NCBI RefSeq assembly: GCF_007744075.1
Contig: NZ_CP036266.1
Location: forward strand, 2,837,748 to 2,901,747
Direction of reading: 5' to 3'
From: Gimesia chilikensis
Lineage (GTDB): Bacteria > Planctomycetota > Planctomycetia > Planctomycetales > Planctomycetaceae
Length of the DNA: 64,000 nucleotides
Shown here: positions 17,520 to 25,773 of the stretch, in pieces
Layout: the number at the start of each line of letters is the position of its first letter
Position numbering within the stretch: position 1 is the stretch's first letter
Made by a program: the position numbers and the translations under genes
Notes under the pieces: model-generated
What the model saw: the letters and a program-made list of their open reading frames with translations, nothing else
Database searches by the model: none
What the model was told of the DNA's origin: nothing

Positions 17520-19049
17520 TCAGAACACATCCGGCAATTCTTCCATGAAAGGAAGATCATCATCATTTCGGGTTTTCTGCTCTTTTTCAGCCTCTTTTTT
17601 CGCAGCGGGCTGCTGAGGAGCCGGTGTTTGCTGCTGAGGCGGAGCTGCCTGAGGTGGTTTTTGAGCCGGTGGCGACGGCTGCTGACCTGCGGGAGCGGGT
17701 TGCTGTTGTGCCGGGGGCTGTTGCGGTTGTTGAGGAGGCTGCTGCTGTTGAGGTGGCCCCGGTTGCTGCGGATATGGCTGCTGCGGGTAGGGCTGCTGTT
17801 GCGGCGGATAAGGCTGCTGTGGATACCCAGGTGGCGGATAGCCTCCGGGAGGCATGGGCTGCCCCTGGTACTGCGGCGGATACGGCATCGGCTGTCCGGG
17901 CATCGGCTGAGGCGGATACATGGGCTGCTGATACTGTGGTGGATACCCGCCGGGCATCGGCTGTGGTGGTTGCTGCTGCTGTTGCGGTTTTTTCTGTGGC
18001 GGTGGTTCCGGTTTGGGCTTGGATTTCTTGTTGGCGTTGCGCTGGGCAATCAACTGCTTGGCCAGTTCCGGATCATCTTTCATCAGCTGGGAGAGTTTGG
18101 CATCGGCGCGGCTGTCGAGCCGTTTTTCCTGCATCGATTCTTTTTCGGCCTGTTCGGCTTCCGCTTTTTCCTGCTCGAGCAGCTCAGCAATTTCCTGTTT
18201 GAACATTTTGAGATTGCGGATGGATGAGACGACTTCTTCCATCGAGAGAAAGCGGTTTTCCGGTTTCTTGGCCAGCATCTTCAGCACGAACTCATCCATT
18301 TCCGGCGTGACGTTTGGATTGATGCTGGACGGCGGCACGGGACGTTCGGAAATGTGCTTCAGCAGAACTTCCTTGGGGTTTTCGCCGTGGAACGGTGTTT
18401 TGCCCGTCAGGACTTCGAAGATGGTAATGCCCAGGCTGTAGATATCGGCTCCCGGTCCGAGTGCCTGTTTCTTGATTGTTTCCGGAGCGATGTATGAGCG
18501 GGTACCCTGAACCGACTTGGCTTTTCCGAACAGTTTGCCGATCCCCTTGGCGACGGGAACGGCGAGACCGAAGTCGATGATTTTCACTTCCGAACTTTTG
18601 CTGATCAGAATGTTTTCCGGTTTGATATCCTTGTGGACCCAGCCCTTCTCGTGCATGTGGCCCAATGCCATCGCGGCAGATTCAATCAGTTTGCGGAGTC
18701 GGTTCTGCACACCGCGGCGATCGGATGAAATTTGTGACCGCAGGTTCGGTGCGCGGAAATAGTCCATCACCAGGTAGCAGTTTTTTTTGTTCTTGATGAA
18801 CTTATGAAGTTGAATCAGATTGGGATGATCGACGGCGGCGCCCACTTTGGCTTCCAGCTTCATCGTGGCGACCACTTCCGGTTTTTTCATTGCTTCCGGG
18901 AGCATCCGCTTCATGGCGAATGTGTTGGAGCCCCCCTGTTCTTTCACTTCCCAGATCTGAGTCGATGTGCCGTCTGCAATCATGCTGACGAGCTCATACT
19001 CATCAACGAGTTTATCGTTTTCTGTTTCAGTAGTTTCTTTTTCAGCCAC
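17520..19049 (-). CDS. Serine/threonine protein kinase with Pro/Gln/Tyr-rich tail
   Basis: 509 aa from a GTG start at 19049, preceded by AAGAGG. The kinase domain spans about residues 15-285: Lys47 in 'FAMKRML', catalytic loop HKDIKPEN (139-146, Lys in place of the usual Arg of HRD), DFG (159-161) and APE (188-190). The glycine loop 'MIADGTSTQIWEV' keeps only one glycine, so nucleotide binding may be atypical. Residues 285-345 are a charged coiled-coil-like region; residues 345-490 are a low-complexity segment of PQQ, PYP and GGYPP units. No membrane helix is seen, so it is likely cytoplasmic. Such proline-rich tails often recruit partners. Targets are unknown, and proximity to accA may be chance. 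Confidence 0.88.
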   Translation of the reverse strand: MAEKETTETENDKLVDEYELVSMIADGTSTQIWEVKEQGGSNTFAMKRMLPEAMKKPEVVATMKLEAKVGAAVDHPNLIQLHKFIKNKKNCYLVMDYFRAPNLRSQISSDRRGVQNRLRKLIESAAMALGHMHEKGWVHKDIKPENILISKSSEVKIIDFGLAVPVAKGIGKLFGKAKSVQGTRSYIAPETIKKQALGPGADIYSLGITIFEVLTGKTPFHGENPKEVLLKHISERPVPPSSINPNVTPEMDEFVLKMLAKKPENRFLSMEEVVSSIRNLKMFKQEIAELLEQEKAEAEQAEKESMQEKRLDSRADAKLSQLMKDDPELAKQLIAQRNANKKSKPKPEPPPQKKPQQQQQPPQPMPGGYPPQYQQPMYPPQPMPGQPMPYPPQYQGQPMPPGGYPPPGYPQQPYPPQQQPYPQQPYPQQPGPPQQQQPPQQPQQPPAQQQPAPAGQQPSPPAQKPPQAAPPQQQTPAPQQPAAKKEAEKEQKTRNDDDLPFMEELPDVF

Positions 19050-19241
19050 TGCGCAACCTCTTGCTTGTTAGTGATCCGACAGAATCATTCCAGACTTATT
19101 ATTGTAACGGATGACAGTGCGGTGCTAAAACCCGAGTTCTCAGGGGAACGTGAAGGGAGCTTTGCGAAATTTCTGTGAGACAGGACTTTGCTCTGCAGTT
19201 TTATAGTGTAGCGTGGCTGTCAGCTCAACGAAACATATGAT

Positions 19242-20360
19242 TTAAAAACTGACCTTTTTTTCAGGTGGTTTTGAGGGTGAGCTGCCTGGGGGTGTGCCGG
19301 GCGATGTGCTTGATTTACCGACGGTGGTCGCCGGCTGCAGAGTGGCGCCATCGGCCAGGGGCTGTGTACTGCTCACCACGATCTCATCGTCCTTGTCGAA
19401 CGCCGCAGAAACGTACAGGCGTTCGGGGCCGACCTGTCCCAGAATCTGGGGGGTGAGCTCTCTGATCACATTTTCACGAATGACCTGAATTTTGCGTTCC
19501 CCCTGCGGGCTGTTCTGGACGGCGACCGTGGGAATTTCCGCGATCGGGTAGCGTGGAATCAGGCTGACGCTGACCGCCTGCCCCGGCCTGTGCTGATTCT
19601 GTTTGTTGTCCATGACAACGACGGCTGAAGTGATCGAGTTGGCGAGGTCCCTGAGTTTTTCAAAGCGGGGGTCGAGGGGCAGCACCTGGTTGACAGTTCC
19701 CTGTGTGGCCTGTTCTTCGACGCTCAGGTTGATTTTGTTGCCTACCAGCGCCTGTTCCCGTGCGAGGGGGATTTCGACTTTGAGCTGCGAGGTGTCCCCC
19801 AGTTCGAGCAGGGGCTGCCCTGCTCTGACATAGGTGCCGGGGGAGACCAGAATGCGGAAGACTTCCCCTTCGAAGGGAGCTCGGATCGTGGTCTGTTCCA
19901 GGCGGATGTTGGCGATTTTCAGTTCGGCTTCCGCGAGTGCCACGCTGGCTTTGGCAACGGCTGCTGCTTTACCGGTCGCGTTTTTCTGTTCTTCCCGGGC
20001 GAGATCGAGGGCGGCCTGAGCCCGGGCGACTTCGGCCTGCGGAATGGCTGCTTCCAAGCGAACCAGTACTGCCTTTGATGCCGGCTTGTCTCCCGGCTGC
20101 ACATCGACCGTGTGGACGACCCCTTCAATGGGCGAGGCGATCGAGAGTTGACGGATCGGCTTCAAGTTGAGGGGGACGTAATAGTCACGCGGATGTCTGA
20201 GCGTGATGGCTTCGCGTTCGATGAAGGCCGTCTCGGGTTTATCGCCTGCAGGCTGCTGTGCCCTGCCCGGCTGGATTGAGACGCAGAGCGTAATCAGAAG
20301 AACGGAGGACAGAACGGACAAACGAGTGTATGTAAAAAACTGAGCCAGACGGGTCTGCAT
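19242..20360 (-). CDS. Efflux RND-type periplasmic adaptor (HlyD/MFP family)
   Basis: About 372 aa using the ATG at 20360 (MQTRLAQFFTYTRLSVL), which yields a standard signal peptide ending near GRAQQ; the open frame extends 29 codons further upstream. A lipoyl-like half-motif 'SPIEGVVHTVDVQPGDKP' is followed by an Ala/Glu-rich alpha-hairpin ('ARAQAALDLAREEQKNATG') and the second half 'TTIRAPFEGEVFRILVSPGTYV'. A beta-barrel region comes after 'LLELGDTSQLKVEIPL'. Such adaptors link inner-membrane pumps or ABC transporters to outer-membrane channels. No pump gene is adjacent, so its partner is encoded elsewhere. The C-terminus is a Ser/Pro/Lys-rich tail. Confidence 0.85.
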   Translation of the reverse strand: MQTRLAQFFTYTRLSVLSSVLLITLCVSIQPGRAQQPAGDKPETAFIEREAITLRHPRDYYVPLNLKPIRQLSIASPIEGVVHTVDVQPGDKPASKAVLVRLEAAIPQAEVARAQAALDLAREEQKNATGKAAAVAKASVALAEAELKIANIRLEQTTIRAPFEGEVFRILVSPGTYVRAGQPLLELGDTSQLKVEIPLAREQALVGNKINLSVEEQATQGTVNQVLPLDPRFEKLRDLANSITSAVVVMDNKQNQHRPGQAVSVSLIPRYPIAEIPTVAVQNSPQGERKIQVIRENVIRELTPQILGQVGPERLYVSAAFDKDDEIVVSSTQPLADGATLQPATTVGKSSTSPGTPPGSSPSKPPEKKVSF

Positions 20361-20507
20361 TGCTTCGGCGCTTTCATGTACGAAGATGGTCACTAAGGTA
20401 CAAAAGTCTCTTGTGCCGATTTTCGCTGACGGGTTGCGCAGTTTCAAGCAGTGTTTCCGCTTCTTTCCAGATTTCGCCGAAGATGTCTGGCTGTGATCAG
20501 GCGGCGA

Positions 20508-21236
20508 TTACTGACAGAGAACCCAGCCACGCAGTTTCACACAGCAGGCCGAGGTGCAGTTTTTGGTGTCGATCCAGATCTGGTGACACCAGTTGCGCGG
20601 CTTTTCGACGATCGCAGGTGGCTTTTCCAGTTCGAAGGTAACCGCGGGTACGTAGCGTTTTGCCTGGACGATCCCCTTCAGCAGCGAAGCCGGGGACACC
20701 TTGGGGGGCGATTTGGCCTGCATCAGGTGACAGGCAGAGAGGGCGTCCATGGCGTATTCCGCACAGTGAATTCCATTCGCGCGTTTGCCCGTGAGGTGAT
20801 GCCTGATGGAATAGGGTGTGCCCAGTTTCTGATCGAGCAGTCGTTCGTATTCCTCGGTCATCTCTGCAGTGAAAGCGGACCGTGGGTGAAAGACATGGAT
20901 CGAAGCGGGACGCTGTGTATTCAGGTAGTTTTTCAGCGTCAGACAGCGGGCCCCTGCCCCGTTCATGCTGTCATAGACCACCGGTTCCCCGTTTCGCATG
21001 ACGATCATGGCGACATGCGTGTAAGGGCTCTGGGTGAAGATGCGAACGGCGAGACAGTCCCCTTTACTGAACAGCAGTGTGCCTGTCTCAACGCGTGTGG
21101 AAAGTGAATCGGCCAGTTGGTCGAAGGTCTTAAAATTCATCGTCATCTGTGGTCTTGCAGCCTCGACTGGCTGTTCATTCCTTTGAGTATCCTGTGGCGT
21201 GGAAGCGAGGACAGCAATTGACAGGAATAATGACAT
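20508..21236 (-). CDS. YiiX/YebB-like permuted NlpC/P60 cysteine peptidase (C92 family)
   Basis: 242 aa with a signal peptide (MSLFLSIAVLAS). Preceded by a near-ideal ribosome-binding site (AAGGAG). The fold signature is circularly permuted: the histidine motif 'QSPYTHVAMIVMRNGEPVVYDS' comes first and the catalytic cysteine later, in 'ANGIHCAEYAMDAL'. A Gly-Asp pair in 'LLFSKGDCLAVRIF' fits the family. YiiX-type proteins are thought to be amidases or lipid-modifying enzymes of the envelope; the substrate is unknown. The C-terminal region has four further cysteines (CHQIW, NCTSACC) that could form disulfides in the periplasm. The upstream adaptor gene is 60 bases downstream on the same strand, so co-transcription is possible. 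Confidence 0.8.
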   Translation of the reverse strand: MSLFLSIAVLASTPQDTQRNEQPVEAARPQMTMNFKTFDQLADSLSTRVETGTLLFSKGDCLAVRIFTQSPYTHVAMIVMRNGEPVVYDSMNGAGARCLTLKNYLNTQRPASIHVFHPRSAFTAEMTEEYERLLDQKLGTPYSIRHHLTGKRANGIHCAEYAMDALSACHLMQAKSPPKVSPASLLKGIVQAKRYVPAVTFELEKPPAIVEKPRNWCHQIWIDTKNCTSACCVKLRGWVLCQ

Positions 21237-21504
21237 AACGGGCTCCTTCTGGATAGAGCAATCTGAAATGCCTTATATGAGCACTCCGTTGCGTTGCAGA
21301 CGGTTTTCTCAGTTACTTAAAGCGATATTTTCACATTCGCAGTTCGCTGTCAACGGGGTGATCTTGGAAAAAGATCAGAAAAATATCCGTAAAAACGGGA
21401 AATCAATGACAGCAAGCCTGAGCGTATTGCCAGAAAATGACTCGATTTAAGTCTGTTATATCAAATATATCAAAGCTGTTTTAAGTGAAAGAGGTCCTTT
21501 GTAG

Positions 21505-22605
21505 TTATTCCGGCTTGCGAGCGGCAAGCATGAAGTGGTGTACTGCCCCATCGATGGCGACATCCGTGAAGAGGTCCAGCAGACGATGGGCGTACCATTG
21601 ATACTGCTTGGTCGAGAACTGCAGGAGTCCGCCCGGTTTGAGCGACCGCAGGCAGAGTTGCAGAAACTGTTCCCCCTGCTCTTCGCTGGTGAAATAGGAT
21701 TTATTCGTGAGCAGGTAGTCGTAGGCTTCTTCGGGGATGTCTGCTTCCCCGGTGATAAGTTCCGTACGCACCGTGGTGAGTTCGTTCTTCGCGATCCCCT
21801 GCTCTGCACAGAGGATGGCGCGGGCGTTGGTGTCTACGGCGTGGATATCGGCATTAGGACATCGGGCGGCAGCGGCGAAAGCAACGATGCCTGAACCGCA
21901 GTCGTAATTCAAAATCCGGGATTCATCGGTGAGTTCCATCAGTTTGATCAGCGTACGGGCGCTCTGGTTGGGACGTCGATGACTGAAGACGCCGGGCAGC
22001 GTGTATGCGTAAAGCAGTCGCTCGCCTTCACGGATGGCTGTTTCATCCTCGAATGTTTTCTTCTCCGGCGCGTCCTGCTGTTTCTTGCCCTGGTAAACAA
22101 TACCTGCGTCCGAGACGACGCGGGTGACTTTGGAAAAGAGCGACTGCAGGAACTTGTGGTATTCGTAATCTTTGTCGCGCGGCGAAGCGATGGTCAGCGT
22201 GCCCCCCTGCCCCAGGCTGCGGACGGCTGAGAGTGTCAGATCGCGAACGTATTCATCGGAAAACTGTTGCGAGAGTGGCAGCAGGACGGCATCGTAATCG
22301 GTTTCTGGTAACTCGCTGTCGCAGAGGGATTGAAATCCGGCACTGATGGTGATGGTCTCGTCGGACTTGAGTTCCGAAACCTGTTCTGCAATCTGCGTGC
22401 TGACCGATTTGTTAAAGCTGAAACAGTCGAGCTGCGTTTCCAGGCCGGGACGCTGCAGGAGTTCGATCGTGAACGGCTGCAGGTTGGTTTGAAAACAGAG
22501 TGCCCGCGCCGGCTGCCAGTCTGCTTCGAGGAAATCGAGGAGCAGTTGTTCGGGGGGCGGCTGCATTTTCTGTGAGCGTTGTTTCTTTTTCGAACGTCGC
22601 GACAT
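21505..22605 (-). CDS. Class I SAM-dependent methyltransferase (RsmC/RlmG-like)
   Basis: 366 aa with two halves, as in RsmC/RlmG rRNA guanine-N2 methyltransferases: a degenerate N-terminal copy (about residues 25-180) and a catalytic C-terminal copy. The latter shows 'ILNYDCGSGIVAFAAAARCP' (SAM motif I) and 'IHAVDTNARAILCAEQG' (acidic loop). The usual NPPF/Y catalytic motif is replaced by 'LLTNKSYFTSEEQGEQFL', so either it tolerates an altered motif or it does not methylate a guanine N2. It is basic at the N-terminus (MSRRSKKKQRSQK), suiting RNA binding. Another rRNA-methyltransferase-like gene lies 74 bases upstream on the same strand. Confidence 0.75.
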   Translation of the reverse strand: MSRRSKKKQRSQKMQPPPEQLLLDFLEADWQPARALCFQTNLQPFTIELLQRPGLETQLDCFSFNKSVSTQIAEQVSELKSDETITISAGFQSLCDSELPETDYDAVLLPLSQQFSDEYVRDLTLSAVRSLGQGGTLTIASPRDKDYEYHKFLQSLFSKVTRVVSDAGIVYQGKKQQDAPEKKTFEDETAIREGERLLYAYTLPGVFSHRRPNQSARTLIKLMELTDESRILNYDCGSGIVAFAAAARCPNADIHAVDTNARAILCAEQGIAKNELTTVRTELITGEADIPEEAYDYLLTNKSYFTSEEQGEQFLQLCLRSLKPGGLLQFSTKQYQWYAHRLLDLFTDVAIDGAVHHFMLAARKPE

Positions 22606-22679
22606 CGGTTCTGGTCTTCAGGTTGGATTTAAAAAACGGAAAATTCTTTCTTAAGCAGTCCGTTGCCGGTCGTCAATCA

Positions 22680-23930
22680 TCAGGCGACGCGGCAGATAAA
22701 ACATTTCAGGTAGTGGTTCTCGGGACAACTGGGGGAAACCGGATGGTCGGCCGGCTGGCCTCGCTGTTCGAGGACCTGGATGTGGCGACCGGTCTGCTGT
22801 GCGACCGAGGCCAGCATCTGCTGAAAGTCCTGTTGCGTGACGAGTCCGGAGCAGCTGCAGGTCACCAGGATGCCACCCGGTTTGAGCACATCCAGGGCGA
22901 GCCGATTGAGACTGAAGTAACCTTTGAGGGCCTGCTTGACCCCACTGCGGTGCCGGGCCATCTTGGGGGGATCCAGGATTACGGAATCGAACAGCTCCCC
23001 CTGCTCTTTGAACTGTTCGAGCACCGCATAAGCTTTGCCCGACTGAAAGCGGATCCGGTTGCCGACGCCATTCAGTTCTGCATTGGCGGTGGCCTGTTCG
23101 ATGGCCCCCTGGGACGCGTCGAAGGCCTGCACCGACTGTGCCTGTCCATGAATGATGGCATTCAGCGCGAAGGCACCGGTGTAGCAGTGCATTTCCAGGA
23201 CGCGATGATTCTTGAGATAGCGGGCGGCTGCCAGGCGGTTGTCGCGCTGATCGAGATAGAACCCGGTCTTCTGTCCGGTGACCATGTTCATGCCGTAGCG
23301 AATGCCGTTCTCTTCGAGGAAGAAGTGCGGCGGCGGAGTTTCGCCGAACAGCAGCTGATCGGAAATTTCCAGGCCTTCGGCTTCGCGCATCCCCTTCTCC
23401 GTGCGGAGCCAGATGCCTTTGCAGGGGAAGCGATCCTTGAGGAAGCGAATGACCAGATCCTGTTTCTGCGAGAGGGCCAGGCTGGAGAACTGGACCAGGA
23501 ACCAGGAACCGTAACGGTCGATGGTGAGTCCCGAAAGCTGGTCGGCTTCACTGAACACAAGTCGGCAGCCGGAGGTTTCGAAGTCTTCCAGGAGCCCGGT
23601 CTCTTCGCGGAGTGCGACGGCCTGTGTGAGTCGCTCGATCCAGAGTTCGTCATTCAGGGGCTGCTCTGCGTCCCACGAGTAGAGTCGCACGCGAATGTTG
23701 CTGTTCGGGTTGAACAGGCCTCGCGCAATGAATTCGCCCCGCTCGGTCTGCAGCAGGACTTCCTCTCCCGGCTGGGGCTTGCCCTCGATGCGCGAGATGG
23801 CACCGGCAAAGACCCAGGGGTGTCGACCGAAGAACGGAAGTGCGCGGCGCGGCTTGAGCAGGACGCGCGGTAACGGTGGTGTGTCGGTTTCCCCGTTCGT
23901 TTCCGAGACGGAGGGCGAAGAATCACTCAT
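22680..23930 (-). CDS. rlmI: 23S rRNA m5C methyltransferase, RlmI-like
   Basis: 416 aa. After an acidic, probably disordered 20-residue start comes a PUA domain ('RALPFFGRHPWVFAGAISRIEG' through 'GLFNPNSNIRVRLY'). The catalytic Rossmann domain shows 'VLEMHCYTGAFALNAIIHG' (motif I), 'VQAFDASQGAIEQATANAELNG' and 'FDSVILDPPKMARHRSG' with the DPPK motif. 'LVTCSCSGLVTQQDF' carries the predicted catalytic cysteine. RlmI methylates C1962 of 23S rRNA; assignment to that exact base is by family similarity. It is upstream of, and on the same strand as, the RsmC-like gene, so the pair probably forms an RNA-modification unit. Confidence 0.88.
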   Translation of the reverse strand: MSDSSPSVSETNGETDTPPLPRVLLKPRRALPFFGRHPWVFAGAISRIEGKPQPGEEVLLQTERGEFIARGLFNPNSNIRVRLYSWDAEQPLNDELWIERLTQAVALREETGLLEDFETSGCRLVFSEADQLSGLTIDRYGSWFLVQFSSLALSQKQDLVIRFLKDRFPCKGIWLRTEKGMREAEGLEISDQLLFGETPPPHFFLEENGIRYGMNMVTGQKTGFYLDQRDNRLAAARYLKNHRVLEMHCYTGAFALNAIIHGQAQSVQAFDASQGAIEQATANAELNGVGNRIRFQSGKAYAVLEQFKEQGELFDSVILDPPKMARHRSGVKQALKGYFSLNRLALDVLKPGGILVTCSCSGLVTQQDFQQMLASVAQQTGRHIQVLEQRGQPADHPVSPSCPENHYLKCFICRVA

Positions 23931-24083
23931 GAGAGTTTTCTAATTAAAAAGATCGAACGAATATCGGGGACGCTCGAAAAGATCAGCGAGGTCCAGCATC
24001 CCGACAGAGTGGGAGTGGAGCGTATTTATATAGGATCAATACAGGCGGACTTGCAGCGGGTCCCGGTTGCCTGCATCGAGGGG

Positions 24084-24557
24084 TTATGAATCACTGGAAG
24101 CGGAATTGGTTGAACCTTCCACCTCAGCCAGGTAGGCCAGCAGTCGATCGCGTTCATTGGTCAGGTGACGTACGCGGAGCAGTGAACGGACGCGGGTCGT
24201 CAGTTCGATGCGGTTGACGGGCTTGGTTAAAAAGTCATCACAGCCGGCCTGGACCGATTTCTCGATGTCGCCCATTTCACTCAGCGCGGTGATCACGAGG
24301 ATCGGAATGTCACGGGTCTCTTCGCTTTGTTTGAGCTGGGCACAGACTTCATAACCGCTGAGCTTGGGCATCATGATGTCGAGCAGAATCAGGTCGGGTT
24401 CGATTTCAGCGACTTTTTCCAGCGTCTCTTTCCCATCGTAGGCCATGAACGTTTCGTAGCCTTCATCCAGCAGGTAGGCATCGAGCAGTTCACAGTTCTG
24501 ATGATTATCATCTGCGATGAGGATTTTTGAATTCTTCAATGAGATTTCAGACGACAT
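24084..24557 (-). CDS. Single-domain response regulator (CheY-like receiver)
   Basis: 157 aa. The receiver domain covers residues 10-130, with acidic pocket 'ILIADDNHQN', phospho-acceptor Asp in 'DLILLDIMMPKLSGYEVC', Thr/Ala switch 'ILVITALSE' and Lys in 'DDFLTKPVNRIEL'. The ~25 residues beyond the receiver are charged and helical ('LLRVRHLTNERDRLLAYL') with a Ser-rich end; there is no DNA-binding or output domain. It probably works by protein-protein contact or as part of a phosphorelay. No histidine kinase gene is adjacent, so it is an orphan in this window. Confidence 0.92.
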   Translation of the reverse strand: MSSEISLKNSKILIADDNHQNCELLDAYLLDEGYETFMAYDGKETLEKVAEIEPDLILLDIMMPKLSGYEVCAQLKQSEETRDIPILVITALSEMGDIEKSVQAGCDDFLTKPVNRIELTTRVRSLLRVRHLTNERDRLLAYLAEVEGSTNSASSDS

Positions 24558-24728
24558 GGTCTATAAGCCTAATGTGATGAAAGTTTATGAATACCGGGCC
24601 TGTTACTCCCGAGATAGCTGACTTTGATTTCTGTAATTTATCTCATTTAAAGTCGAATCACAATAACTGCCAGTCCGATTTTAGGGCCCCTGCCCCGTTT
24701 TTCGAGCCGAATCAGGCCGTTACCGCCG

Positions 24729-25391
24729 CTATGCACAACGGCACTGACCACCACAGCCGGATGATTCACCCGTCGCAGCAGCATCCGGATTCTTCCGCTG
24801 GCAGCCACAACCCTGCTTGTTACAGCCGCATTTCTTTTTGATGGCCTGGGTTACCGGAGAGGCGACGATCATCCGCCGAAGCAGAACTTCGTTAATGCGG
24901 CCTCGAAAGCGGATTTTGCCATCGATGAGCACAACGGGGACACAGGTGCCGAATTTTTCCACCAGGGCGGGATCACTGAAGATATCGATCATTTCCCAGG
25001 CTGGCAGGTAGGCGGCGTAGTCTTCCAGGATGTCGATTGCCTCTTCACAGAGCGGACAATCGTGTTTGGTGTAGACAGTCAGGCTTTCAAACCGCTGGCC
25101 CGGTTCTTCGGGCATCCAGTCTGCGTCTTGTACGATAGGCTGCTGCCTGAGCTGTTTTTTCATTTCGACTTTAGAAACCTGGTGCAGAACCGCCACTCCG
25201 CCTCCGGAGAGTCCCAGCGCGAGCAGTTTCCAGATCGAAGGGCTGGAGTACCAGGAGCGTGGCATCTCAAAGGGGAGCCATTCCGTTCCGATAAATGAGA
25301 GAGCCAGGATGGATAACCCTAGAAATAACATGGAGTTACCCAGAAATGCGAGCCCCGGCGGTAGTTCCTCTTTATGTGCAATCGTACTCAT
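24729..25391 (-). CDS. Membrane-anchored glutaredoxin-like protein with Cys-rich tail
   Basis: About 220 aa from the ATG at 25391 (MSTIAHKEELPPG), preceded by AGGAAAG. Two hydrophobic segments (about 18-40 and 55-75) anchor the N-terminus. A thioredoxin/glutaredoxin-like domain follows: 'SLTVYTKHDCPLCEEAIDIL' with a CPLC redox pair, and 'TCVPVVLIDGKIRFRGRINEVLLRRM' containing the cis-proline region. The last 40 residues are densely cysteine-rich (KKCGCNKQGCGCQ ... GCGGQCRC), resembling a metal-binding or metallochaperone-like tail. Redox repair or metal handling at the membrane is likely, but the partner is unknown. Confidence 0.72.
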   Translation of the reverse strand: MSTIAHKEELPPGLAFLGNSMLFLGLSILALSFIGTEWLPFEMPRSWYSSPSIWKLLALGLSGGGVAVLHQVSKVEMKKQLRQQPIVQDADWMPEEPGQRFESLTVYTKHDCPLCEEAIDILEDYAAYLPAWEMIDIFSDPALVEKFGTCVPVVLIDGKIRFRGRINEVLLRRMIVASPVTQAIKKKCGCNKQGCGCQRKNPDAAATGESSGCGGQCRCA

Positions 25392-25773
25392 GTGTCTTTC
25401 CTGATCCGTCCCTGTGAGCAGCCAGACCGGTCCCTGATCTGTACTATATAAGTAATCATCGAATCCTGACGCCAAATATTATAGTCAATTGCCCTGCTTT
25501 TTAAATCTCTGCCCGGTTTTATCCCTGTTTCTGTGAGAACGAGGGGCCTGGGAGCACGTTCTGAATTTCCCGGGGCAAACCGGTAGTGTTCAAATTGTCT
25601 GAGCTGATTTATGAAAACCAGGTGTCCCCAAGTGGCGAATTTTGCATTCACGGGGAATCAGGATATTCCTTAAACCAATACTGGTCAGTCGTTAAATCGG
25701 ATGCTAGAGTGTTACTATAGCCCCGCGCAGATGAGAGTTTCATCGATGGACACGTTGAACGAATTGGTAAAGA

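Noticed and set aside
17624..18227. Long plus-strand frames opposite the Pro/Gln-rich kinase tail
   Set aside because: They are the mirror of repetitive CAG/CCN codons, giving Ala/Val- or Leu/Arg-rich text without motifs; the kinase on the minus strand is the real gene.
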